Assembly: GCF_009796845.1 (NCBI RefSeq)
Contig: NZ_CP047025.1
Span: 1,736,001-1,800,000, forward strand
From: Cobetia sp. L2A1
GTDB taxonomy: Bacteria; Pseudomonadota; Gammaproteobacteria; Pseudomonadales; Halomonadaceae
Direction of reading: 5' to 3'
DNA length: 64,000 nt
Below, piece by piece: positions 17,791-25,481 of this stretch; position 1 is the first letter of the stretch, and the number at the start of each line of letters is the position of its first letter. Below the pieces are notes generated by a model. It made no database searches and had not been told where the DNA came from. It was given only the letters and a program-made list of their open reading frames with translations. The translations under genes were made by a program, and so were the position numbers.

Positions 17791-17831
17791 CTTTCATCCT
17801 TCAGAAACATTCGTGCCGGAGACAATGACCC

Positions 17832-18551
17832 ATGAGAAGTTCGCATGACGCCTCAGGGACAGAGCATGTTGCGGTTGGCGTGCTGGGAGGGATGGGCCCT
17901 GAGGCAACCATCACTTTCATGCAACGCGTACTCGATGCCACCCCGGTCGAGGATGATATCGACCATGTGCACATGGTGGTCGACAACAATCCCAAGGTGC
18001 CATCACGCATCAAGGCCTTGCTGGAAGGGGGAAATGAAACACCGGGGCCGGCAATTGCGGAAATGGCGCAGCGACTGGAGCAGTCGGGCTGTGATTTCCT
18101 GGTGATGCCGTGCAATACCGCGCATTACTACTGGCAGGATGCGCAGGATGCTGTCTCCATCCCGGTCTGGCATATCGTCGAGCGTACGCTGGATGGCGTG
18201 GCGGAACAGTGGCCGGGAGCACGCATCGGCATGCTATGTTCCCCGGCACTGCGCAAGATCGGTCTCTATGAAGGTTTCATTGAAGCGCGTGACCTGTCAT
18301 TGGCCTACCCACAGGATGAGCCGGCGATGCTGGAGGTGATCCGCAACGTCAAGAAGGGCCAGGTGAGTGATGAGGTCGTCGGTAATGCATTCCGCCGGGC
18401 AGCAGAGGACCTGGCCTCTCAAGGTGCCGATGTACTGGTGCTGGCCTGCACCGAACTTTCCATCATCAGTCACATGCTCGATGACGCCTTGCCTGTCGTG
18501 GACTCTGTCGAAGTTCTGGCGCGCAGTGTCGTGAAGGCGGCAACGCAGTAA
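17832..18551 (+). CDS. aspartate/glutamate racemase family protein
   Basis: A 239-residue cofactor-free racemase with the two catalytic Cys: C94 in MPCNTAH and C206 in LACTELS. The GGMGPEAT N-terminus is that of the YgeA/aspartate racemase branch. These enzymes invert the alpha carbon of acidic amino acids by two-base thiol chemistry. Cysteate is a close analogue of aspartate, so a cysteate racemase feeding CuyA is an attractive inference. GGAG lies about ten bases before the ATG. The gene follows the TRAP operon in the same direction and ends in a clear terminator. Confidence 0.88.
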   Translation: MRSSHDASGTEHVAVGVLGGMGPEATITFMQRVLDATPVEDDIDHVHMVVDNNPKVPSRIKALLEGGNETPGPAIAEMAQRLEQSGCDFLVMPCNTAHYYWQDAQDAVSIPVWHIVERTLDGVAEQWPGARIGMLCSPALRKIGLYEGFIEARDLSLAYPQDEPAMLEVIRNVKKGQVSDEVVGNAFRRAAEDLASQGADVLVLACTELSIISHMLDDALPVVDSVEVLARSVVKAATQ

Positions 18552-18572
18552 GCCTGGATATCGACGGACAAA

Positions 18573-18606
18573 GCCCTTCCTCGCACTCTGCGGGGAAGGG
18601 TTTTTT
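18573..18606 (+). terminator. rho-independent terminator
   Basis: GCCCTTCC and GGGAAGGG stem followed by six T; it ends the sulfonate island. Confidence 0.9.
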
Positions 18607-18624
18607 ACTTTCGTGTCTTGACGA

Positions 18625-19452
18625 TCATTTGAGTCGTCGTCCCTGACGATTCTCGAGATAGCGCGCCGGTGTGGTGCCCAGCAATTTCTTGAACATGCTG
18701 ATGAAGGCATTGACGGATTGATAACCGACTGCGTCCGACACACGTTGAACCGTCATGCCTTCGGCAAGAAGACGGATCGCGACGACAAGATGCAGTTGCT
18801 GTCGCCAGCGGCTGAAGGTCAGGCCGGTATCGCGCTGTATCAGTCGGGCGAGGGTACGTTCACTCATGGCCAGCTCGTCCGCCCAGTGCTTGAGCGTACG
18901 TCGGTCGTCGGGGGCCTCGATCAGGGCATCGCTGATACGGGTGAGGCGGCGGTCGACCGGCAGTGGCAGATGAAGTCGTTCTCCTGGCATGTTGGCCAGT
19001 TCCTCCAGCAACACCTGGACCAGGCGTGCGGTGGAGCTGTCATCGGCGTAATCCAGTGGCATCTGGGCCAGGCGCAGTACCAGTTCACGCAGCAGTGGCG
19101 AAATGGAGAGGGTGCAACTGTGGGCGGGCATCTGAAGTGCACCAGGTTCAATGAACAGGTGGCACATGCGGCCGCCACGAGTCAGCTGATTGCTATGGGG
19201 CAGACCGCCGGGAATCCAGACCCCACTCTGGGGAGGCACCATCCACAGCCCTTCGGCGACACGGCAGGTCACGACACCGTGAAGTGCGATCACCAACTGG
19301 CCCTTGCGGTGTTGATGATAGGGAATCTCGAGAGCTTGCTGGCCGAGATCGACGTGCAGCGCGCTTGCCGGACGGTCAGTGATGTCCGGGTCATACTGGC
19401 AGGCCATGGCCAGTGCAGCCGTACTCATCGGTGAAAATGAGGTCAGTGACAT
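18625..19452 (-). CDS. nimR: AraC-family regulator, NimR-like
   Basis: A 275-residue regulator with an N-terminal cupin-like sensor domain (IPYHQHRKGQLVIALHG) and a C-terminal AraC double helix-turn-helix (MSERTLARLIQRDTGLTFSRWRQQL, then VSDAVGYQSVNAFISMFKKLLGTTPARY). It is divergent from a CynX/NimT-type exporter, exactly as nimR (yeaM) and nimT (yeaN) are in E. coli, where NimR represses the 2-nitroimidazole exporter. A near-perfect palindrome lies between the two genes. The name rests on this arrangement and general likeness; the true inducer here is not known. Confidence 0.82.
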   Translation of the reverse strand: MSLTSFSPMSTAALAMACQYDPDITDRPASALHVDLGQQALEIPYHQHRKGQLVIALHGVVTCRVAEGLWMVPPQSGVWIPGGLPHSNQLTRGGRMCHLFIEPGALQMPAHSCTLSISPLLRELVLRLAQMPLDYADDSSTARLVQVLLEELANMPGERLHLPLPVDRRLTRISDALIEAPDDRRTLKHWADELAMSERTLARLIQRDTGLTFSRWRQQLHLVVAIRLLAEGMTVQRVSDAVGYQSVNAFISMFKKLLGTTPARYLENRQGRRLK

Positions 19453-19485
19453 GGTTCACACTCAGATTGTCAGTTTGCAGGTATC

Positions 19486-19504
19486 TGAAGTCATAATGGC
19501 TTCA
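19486..19504. promoter_or_regulatory. palindrome in the nimR-nimT intergenic region
   Basis: TGAAGTCATAATGGCTTCA is a 19-base dyad with a single mismatch, lying between the divergent starts at 19452 and 19608. It is a candidate operator for the AraC-type regulator. Confidence 0.55.
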
Positions 19505-19607
19505 TTCTGCAGCCGCGAAGTTGATTAAGCTATCGGTAATCTGTGCGAAGAGTCACCCCAGTCGTGACTGATCGCTGTCATCCAGTTCACTCGCTGCGAG
19601 CCCCCAC

Positions 19608-20807
19608 ATGACTGAACTCTGTCATTCTTCCTCTGTGCGCCGACTGAGTCAGCCTGCCGTTCTGATCGCCGGTATCTTGCTGATCGCCATGAATCTGCGG
19701 GCGCCATTCACCAGTGTGGCCACGCTGCTTGAAAGCCTGCGGCAATCGTTGGGCTTCAATGCCACGGCGGCGGGCATGCTGATGATTCTGCCTCTGTTGG
19801 CGTTCGTGATCGTATCGCCCTGTGTCCCAGCATTGGCCAGACGTCTGGGGCTTGAACGCAGTCTCGGCCTTGCCCTGGTCACCATCGCGGCCGGTGTCGT
19901 GGTACGGGCACAAGGCACGATGCTGGCGCTCTATCTCGGGATCGCGCTGATAGGCGCCGGGATCGCCGTCGGCAATGTCTTGCTGCCAAGTCTGGTCAAG
20001 CGTGCCTTCCCGCAGCATATCGCGCTGCTGACATCGTGCTATGTACTCACCATGGGCATCATGGCGGCGATTGCCTCGACTGCCATGGTACCGCTTGAGC
20101 AGTCGAGCCCGCTGGGCTGGCGCTTTGCCTTCGCCGTGATGGTCGTGCTGCCTGTGCTGACATTGCTGGTGTGGTGGCCGCAGTTGTCCAGCAAGACGGC
20201 CCCTGTCATCACCGAGGCTGCCACGCATCTGGAGACACCACTATGGAAGGTGCCGCTGGCGTGGCAAGTGACCTGTTACATGGGGCTGAATTCATTGCTG
20301 TTCTATACCATCAACAGCTGGCTGCCGAGCATTCTTGCCGACAATGGTTTTGCGCTTGGGCAGGCGGGCTCCCTGCATGGACTATTGCAGCTGGCCTCTG
20401 CCTTGCCGGGTCTGGTGCTGGTGCCATTGATGCCCAGGCTCAAGGATCAGCGACTGATCGCGATGCTGGCGCCCTGCATGACCATTGCGGGACTGCTGGG
20501 ACTCTGGATGGTGCCGCAATGGGCCATCATCTGGGTCGCGCTGATCGGCGGAGGGACGGGAGCTACCTTCATTCTGGCGTTATCCTTTGTCGGTCTGCGG
20601 GCGCGTCATTCCTTGCAGGCGGCATCACTCTCCAGCATGGCGCAGACGCTGGGATACCTGTTGGCTGCTCTCGGGCCTCCCATCATCGGGCGCCTGTATG
20701 ACTGGCAGGGTAACTGGCAGATGGCACTGTTGAGCTGCGCCGCCATCGGTATCGTCATGGCTGGTATCGGGGGGCTGGCGGGGCGAGATATCCAGCTGCC
20801 ACGCTAG
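19608..20807 (+). CDS. nimT: CynX/NimT-family MFS exporter
   Basis: A 399-residue major facilitator carrier with about twelve helices. The N-terminus [19 protein letters not shown] and the [11 protein letters not shown] segment mark the cyanate/2-nitroimidazole transporter branch. No cyanase or other cyanate gene is close, so the NimT assignment is preferred over CynX. It would export a small toxic heteroaromatic or similar compound across the inner membrane. It is controlled by the divergent NimR-like protein, probably through the palindrome at 19486-19504. Confidence 0.82.
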   Translation: MTELCHSSSVRRLSQPAVLIAGILLIAMNLRAPFTSVATLLESLRQSLGFNATAAGMLMILPLLAFVIVSPCVPALARRLGLERSLGLALVTIAAGVVVRAQGTMLALYLGIALIGAGIAVGNVLLPSLVKRAFPQHIALLTSCYVLTMGIMAAIASTAMVPLEQSSPLGWRFAFAVMVVLPVLTLLVWWPQLSSKTAPVITEAATHLETPLWKVPLAWQVTCYMGLNSLLFYTINSWLPSILADNGFALGQAGSLHGLLQLASALPGLVLVPLMPRLKDQRLIAMLAPCMTIAGLLGLWMVPQWAIIWVALIGGGTGATFILALSFVGLRARHSLQAASLSSMAQTLGYLLAALGPPIIGRLYDWQGNWQMALLSCAAIGIVMAGIGGLAGRDIQLPR

Positions 20808-20863
20808 GCGCTGCCACGCCTCGCGTTTCTCCAGACATTTTATCTTTCACAAGGATGTGTCAC

Positions 20864-22948
20864 ATGTCATCACTTCCGGGCCGATCAGGCACCGCAACGC
20901 GCCTTGTCTCAGCACGGCCTCCTGTGTCCGCACTGGCGTTCGCAGGGCTGCCCTTCAAAGGACTTCCATCTACAGGACTGCCATCTGAAGGGCTGCGATC
21001 TATAGCGCTTGCTGTCGTCGGGCTAGCGGCTGCGATGTCGCTGAGCCTCCCCGTAAGTGCCGCGACCCTTTCGTTGCGCGTGATCGAGACGACGGACATT
21101 CATGCCAATGTCATGGACTACGACTACTACAAGGATCGTCCCAGTGTTCGCATCGGTCTGGTGCGCGCGGCGAGTCTGATCAAGCAGGCACGTACCGAGG
21201 TGGCCAACAGTGTGCTGCTGGACAATGGCGATCTGATCCAGGGCAGTCCGATGGGCGACTACATGGCGAACAAGGGTCTGGAGGAGGGCGAGGTCTTCCC
21301 AGCCTACAAGATCATGAATCAGCTCGACTATGATGTCGGCAACATCGGCAATCACGAGTTCAATTACGGGCTTGAGTATCTCAAGCGCGCACTTTCGGGG
21401 GCTCAATTCCCCTATGTGAATGCCAACCTGCTGGATGCCGGCACGGGCAAGCCATACTTCACTCCCTATCGCATCATCAAGCATGCCTTCACTGATGATC
21501 AGGGGCAGCCTCATGAGCTGAAGGTCGGTTATATCGGCTTTGTACCGCCGCAGGTCATGACCTGGGACAGCAAACATCTCAAGGGGCGTTTGACCGCCCA
21601 GGACATCACGGCCAGTGCACGGTACTGGGTGCCGAAGATGCGCAAGGCCGGTGCTGATGTCGTGATCGCCATCCCGCATTCGGGGCTCTCGACAGACCCC
21701 TATCACGTGATGGCCGAGAATTCGGTCTATTACCTGTCACAGATAGACGGTATCGATGGCATTGCCTTTGGTCATGCCCATGCCGTCTTTCCCAGTGACG
21801 AGTTCGCCAGTGTCCCCGGAGCGGATATCGCCAAGGGCACACTCAATGGCGTAGCGGCGATGATGCCCGGCCACTGGGGCAGTCATGTGGGAGTGATGGA
21901 CCTGACATTGAGTGATGCTTCCGGACAATGGCAGGTCATTGATGGCAAGGCGCAGGCACGTCCCATCCAGGTGGCGGGCGAACCTCAGGTGGAAGAGGAC
22001 GCGGCGCTGGCAGCGCTGGTAACGCCAGAACACGATGCCACGCGTGAGTACGTCAATCAGAATATCGGTCGAGCGAGTGCTGCCATGAAAAGCTATCTCG
22101 CTCTCGTGCAGGATGACCCGACCATCCAGATCGTCAATCGTGCCCAGGCGGACTACGTCAGACGCTTCATCCAGGGTGACCCGGATCTCGCCGACCTGCC
22201 GGTCCTGTCAGCAGCAGCGCCCTTCAAGGTGGGAGGCCGACACAACGACCCGACCCAGTTCACGGAAATGGACGCCGGGGAGCTGAGCTTCCGCAATGCA
22301 GCAGATCTCTACCTGTACCCCAATACCTTGGTGGCGCTGAAGGTCACTGGCAAGGAAGTGCGCGAATGGCTGGAGTGCAGTGCAGGTCAGTTCAACCGCA
22401 TTGACCCGCAACGCCGTGAGCCGCAGATGCTGATCAATTGGGAGGGCTTTCGCAGCTACAACTTCGATGTCATCGATGGCGTCAATTATGAAGTGGATGT
22501 CACCCAGCCTGCGCGGTATGACGGTGACTGCAAGCTGATCAACCCCGAGGCGAAGCGAATCACCGACTTGACTCGCGATGGACAGCCCGTCAGTGATGAT
22601 GAGGTCTTCCTGTTAGCCACCAACAACTACCGTGCCTACGGCGAGGCCTTCCCCGGCACAGGTGAGTCACATGTCGCCTTCGCGTCACCGGACGAGAATC
22701 GCAGCATCCTGGCGCAGTACATCCAGCAGCAGACACAGGAAAAGGGGGCGGTTGACCCGGCGGCTGACCACAACTGGCAGCTGGCCTCCATCGACAGTGG
22801 TGTGCCGCTGGATATCCGTTTCACGACCGCCAGTGGCGAGCAGCCCGCCGAGTTCATCAAGGCCAACGCCGTGTATCCCATGACACGGGTTGGTGAAGAT
22901 GAGGCAGGTTTTGCTCTCTATCGCGTCGGACTGGACAAGCTGCGCTAG
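20864..22948 (+). CDS. cpdB: 2',3'-cyclic-nucleotide 2'-phosphodiesterase / 3'-nucleotidase
   Basis: A 694-residue periplasmic enzyme that splits 2',3'-cyclic nucleotides and 3'-nucleotides to release nucleosides and phosphate. An N-terminal metallophosphoesterase domain has [25 protein letters not shown] and FGHAH; the C-terminal 5'-nucleotidase domain has [23 protein letters not shown] and [11 protein letters not shown] at 20864 with AAGGA upstream is the likely start. Before the signal peptide ([21 protein letters not shown]) lies an unusual 45-residue leader with GLPxx repeats. It stands alone and ends in a strong terminator. Confidence 0.95.
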   Translation: MSSLPGRSGTATRLVSARPPVSALAFAGLPFKGLPSTGLPSEGLRSIALAVVGLAAAMSLSLPVSAATLSLRVIETTDIHANVMDYDYYKDRPSVRIGLVRAASLIKQARTEVANSVLLDNGDLIQGSPMGDYMANKGLEEGEVFPAYKIMNQLDYDVGNIGNHEFNYGLEYLKRALSGAQFPYVNANLLDAGTGKPYFTPYRIIKHAFTDDQGQPHELKVGYIGFVPPQVMTWDSKHLKGRLTAQDITASARYWVPKMRKAGADVVIAIPHSGLSTDPYHVMAENSVYYLSQIDGIDGIAFGHAHAVFPSDEFASVPGADIAKGTLNGVAAMMPGHWGSHVGVMDLTLSDASGQWQVIDGKAQARPIQVAGEPQVEEDAALAALVTPEHDATREYVNQNIGRASAAMKSYLALVQDDPTIQIVNRAQADYVRRFIQGDPDLADLPVLSAAAPFKVGGRHNDPTQFTEMDAGELSFRNAADLYLYPNTLVALKVTGKEVREWLECSAGQFNRIDPQRREPQMLINWEGFRSYNFDVIDGVNYEVDVTQPARYDGDCKLINPEAKRITDLTRDGQPVSDDEVFLLATNNYRAYGEAFPGTGESHVAFASPDENRSILAQYIQQQTQEKGAVDPAADHNWQLASIDSGVPLDIRFTTASGEQPAEFIKANAVYPMTRVGEDEAGFALYRVGLDKLR

Positions 22949-22970
22949 TTTTCAAGGACAAGCCTGTGTC

Positions 22971-23005
22971 AAAAACGCCAGTCAGCTCATGCTGACTGGC
23001 GTTTT
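22971..23005. terminator. bidirectional terminator
   Basis: AAAAACGCCAGTCAGC and its exact complement with a TCAT loop, flanked by A and T runs. It serves cpdB and the converging 2OG oxygenase gene. Confidence 0.93.
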
Positions 23006-23045
23006 TGTATGTAGCGGCTGACAAACACATCGTCGTCCATGCGCT

Positions 23046-23351
23046 TCAGCGCCAGGGCGCATGCAGGGCAATGCTGAGCAGCACCCGCTTGCCCTGTTCA
23101 ATGCGACTGACGCTGTGCTCGTGAAGGTCGGGGCGAAAGAGCACGATACGATCAAAGAGGGTGAAGAGGGTGCCATCGGCCTCAAAGACGCCACCTTGGC
23201 GGGGCTTCTTGAGCACGATATTGAGCTTGTAATAGCGTCCACTGCCCATCGGGTCATTGTGACGCATCACGCGATGGCCTTGCGGGTAGGTCACCAGATT
23301 GATGGTCAGGCGACGAACATCGAGCAGACTGCGGTTGATGACGCGGGCCAT
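23046..23351 (-). CDS. minimal 2OG-Fe(II) oxygenase-like protein
   Basis: A 101-residue protein that looks like the C-terminal core of a 2-oxoglutarate and Fe(II) dependent oxygenase. The iron facial triad fits H31-x-D33 (MRHNDP) and H79 (HEHSV), with R89 ten residues later to hold the 2-oxoglutarate carboxylate. Prolyl hydroxylase-like families normally need about 180 residues, so this one lacks the N-terminal strands. AAGGGGAG precedes the ATG, which supports a real gene. The frame on the opposite strand is only a shadow. Substrate unknown. Confidence 0.7.
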   Translation of the reverse strand: MARVINRSLLDVRRLTINLVTYPQGHRVMRHNDPMGSGRYYKLNIVLKKPRQGGVFEADGTLFTLFDRIVLFRPDLHEHSVSRIEQGKRVLLSIALHAPWR

Positions 23352-23393
23352 GAGCGCTCCCCTTGAATTTGGTGGGCAGTATTAAACCCTAAA

Positions 23394-23433
23394 TTGAGTG
23401 ATTGATCAAAATCTTGCTTGAGTGATCACTCAA
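23394..23433. promoter_or_regulatory. TetR-type operator pair
   Basis: A perfect 16-base palindrome TTGAGTGATCACTCAA at 23418-23433 is preceded 24 bases upstream by a partial copy, TTGAGTGATTGATCAA. This form is typical of TetR-family operators. It sits between the divergent 2OG oxygenase and alpha/beta hydrolase genes; no TetR gene is next to it. Confidence 0.8.
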
Positions 23434-23529
23434 TGATGCGTAAGGTGGCTCCATGTTCACGGCGAAAGGGCGATATCTTCACTCATCGTCATGCCGTGAT
23501 TGAGTTTCTTCCAAGCAAAGAGGTCAGCA

Positions 23530-24372
23530 ATGAGCCACGACAACATGACAATGGAAGCCCTGGAAACCCGTTATGCGATGATTGAAGGTCACCGCATCGC
23601 TTACAAGGAAATGGGGGAAGGGCAGCCATTGTTGTTGATTCACGGCATTCCGACCAACAAGCTGATGTGGCGCGATGTGATGCCGGAACTTGCCAAGCAT
23701 TATCGTGTCATTGCACCGGACATGCTCAACTATGGTGAGTCGGACATGCCGCTGGATGCCGATGTTTCCATCAATGCTCAGACGCGTATTTTCATCAAAT
23801 TGATGGATGCGCTGGGCGTGGCAAGCGCTGATGTCGTATCACATGACATCGGCGGCGGCATTGGTCAGCTCATGGCCGTCAATCACCCCGAGCGCGTTCG
23901 TCGTCAGGTACTGATCGACAGCGTGTGTTTCGATTCCTGGCCGATCCCGGAATTCAAGCAATTATTGGAGCCGGGTGTAGAGGAAGCGACCAGTGTCGAG
24001 GAGTTCATCAGCACCATGCGCGGCTTCATGCCCAGCGGTGTACATGATCCGGCTGTGGCCACGGAAGAAATGGTAGAGCGCTATGTCGCGCCCTGGAACA
24101 GCGCCGAAGGCAAGGCAGCCTTCTTCCGCAACATGCGCCGTCTCAACAAGGAATACACTGAAGCGATCGCGGGTGACCTCAAGAATATCGAGATTGATAC
24201 CTTGGTACTGTGGGGCGACAAGGACAGCTTTCAGAAGCCGGATTATGCCCCCATGCTGACAGCTGCTATCCCGGGTGCTGAGCTTGTCTGGGTCAAGGAT
24301 GCTGGCCACTGGGTGACGGATGAAAAGCCGCAAGAAACGACCCGCTATATTCTTGAATTCCTGGCACATTGA
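23530..24372 (+). CDS. alpha/beta hydrolase, haloalkane dehalogenase/epoxide hydrolase type
   Basis: A 280-residue alpha/beta hydrolase. The nucleophile elbow reads SHDIGGG, so Asp106 rather than Ser is the nucleophile. That points to dehalogenase, fluoroacetate dehalogenase or epoxide hydrolase chemistry. The oxyanion region HGIPTNKLMW, the WGDKD acid and the GHWVTDEKP histidine complete the catalytic set. Start at 23530 has AAAGAGGT upstream; the frame is open ten codons further. The TetR-like operator 100 bases upstream suggests induction by its substrate. It is transcribed alone and ends in a strong terminator. Confidence 0.88.
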   Translation: MSHDNMTMEALETRYAMIEGHRIAYKEMGEGQPLLLIHGIPTNKLMWRDVMPELAKHYRVIAPDMLNYGESDMPLDADVSINAQTRIFIKLMDALGVASADVVSHDIGGGIGQLMAVNHPERVRRQVLIDSVCFDSWPIPEFKQLLEPGVEEATSVEEFISTMRGFMPSGVHDPAVATEEMVERYVAPWNSAEGKAAFFRNMRRLNKEYTEAIAGDLKNIEIDTLVLWGDKDSFQKPDYAPMLTAAIPGAELVWVKDAGHWVTDEKPQETTRYILEFLAH

Positions 24373-24433
24373 TCGAGTCGCAATGTTCAGGTCAATGATC
24401 TAGAGGGCGTGTAATTATTACTCGCTCATCATG

Positions 24434-24474
24434 AACATCAACGCCCAGTCAATTGACTGGGCGTTGATGTTTTA
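24434..24474. terminator. terminator hairpin
   Basis: ACATCAACGCCCAGTC and its complement around AATT, followed by TTTT. It separates the hydrolase from the converging GNAT gene. Confidence 0.9.
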
Positions 24475-24557
24475 TAGGTATCACTAATGACTACTGGATC
24501 ATTGAATTACGTCCGTGTGCGCAGCGATACAGTCTTTTTCCCTCTCACTAGACCTTC

Positions 24558-25211
24558 TTATTGAAGAGAGTGATGACGCTGTTGCGCGTATATTCCAGAC
24601 AGGCTATGTGAAACCAATGTTGCTTGTGCCACGGCAGCCTTCACATCGCTGTCAGCATGAAGAGTGCTATCCGCCATGGCATGAGTCGAGACAGTTGAGT
24701 GAGGGTTATGCTGCAGTGCGAGGATGCCACCGGCTCGAGTCGGTGTGCATTGCTCGCTGACCTGCTCAAAGCCATGGCGTTCATAAAGCGCTAACGCGGA
24801 GCTATCAGAAAAGACTCGCAATCGCAGTGCTCTGAGGTGTTTCTGTATTTTCATTTCATGAGTATCTGCTGTTTGCAGACTGATCTCTGGCTGGCGAGCA
24901 AGGGAAATTAGCCATTCCAGGCATGCTGAACCAATGCCACGCTGTTGCCAGTCTGGCAAGAGCTGCAGATCACGTAGATATAGCATATCAGTCAGGACTT
25001 TCAGGCTAAGAAAGCCGACCCACTCGCCATTGACGCGTATCGCAAAATTCTTGTTGTCCTGCCATTTCTCCTTGAACTGATCCTCGTTCCAGTGGAAACC
25101 ATGCCGTTTGTAGGTTGCGAGCATGTTGCCACAACACAGGCGCTGTGCCGCATCGATTAGATAGCGATTGGCCGGTGTGTCGTTGATTGGGGTAATGCTG
25201 AGATCATCCAT
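24558..25211 (-). CDS. GNAT-family N-acetyltransferase
   Basis: A 217-residue protein with a GNAT core: YLRDLQLLPDWQQRGIGSACLEWLI is the acetyl-CoA pyrophosphate loop (Q/R-x-x-G-x-G/A), followed by LRVFSDSSALALYERHGFEQ, the usual C-terminal strand and helix. The acceptor is unknown. The last 45 residues are polar and unlike the family. ATG at 25211 with GGAGGG ahead is preferred over the frame start at 25256. It is transcribed away from the ABC operon. Confidence 0.87.
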   Translation of the reverse strand: MDDLSITPINDTPANRYLIDAAQRLCCGNMLATYKRHGFHWNEDQFKEKWQDNKNFAIRVNGEWVGFLSLKVLTDMLYLRDLQLLPDWQQRGIGSACLEWLISLARQPEISLQTADTHEMKIQKHLRALRLRVFSDSSALALYERHGFEQVSEQCTPTRAGGILALQHNPHSTVSTHAMADSTLHADSDVKAAVAQATLVSHSLSGIYAQQRHHSLQ

Positions 25212-25392
25212 GATCCCTCCGTTTTCATTGGTGTTTGCAAGGGGAATATTGTCCAACGCAATATTTATGATGCAGCCTGACTCTCTAGTCAGTTAGTACA
25301 CCCTAATTTAAGCACACCATCTTCAGGTTTTGTGGAAAGTCTGACAAGTGAATGTCTGTCCAGTACCCGAAGTGAAGTCGATGGTTGCTAGA

Positions 25393-25420
25393 ATGCAATG
25401 GTTATACTATAACATTGCAT
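25393..25420. promoter_or_regulatory. Zur-like box
   Basis: A 28-base dyad whose core GTTATACTATAAC (25401-25413) matches the gammaproteobacterial Zur pattern, with outer arms ATGCAAT and ATTGCAT. It lies about 60-90 bases before the first gene of the ABC importer and so would repress it when zinc is plentiful. Confidence 0.75.
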
Positions 25421-25481
25421 CTCTTGACTGGCGTTCCTCGAGCGGCAGCGGTGAAGCTCATTTTCAGGATACGCGATATAG

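Noticed and set aside
19608..20807. Cyanate transporter CynX
   Set aside because: No cyanase or carbonic anhydrase gene is present, while the divergent AraC gene fits the nimR-nimT layout.
23061..23366. 101-codon plus-strand frame opposite the 2OG oxygenase gene
   Set aside because: The minus-strand frame has the iron-binding motif and a ribosome site; this one has neither.
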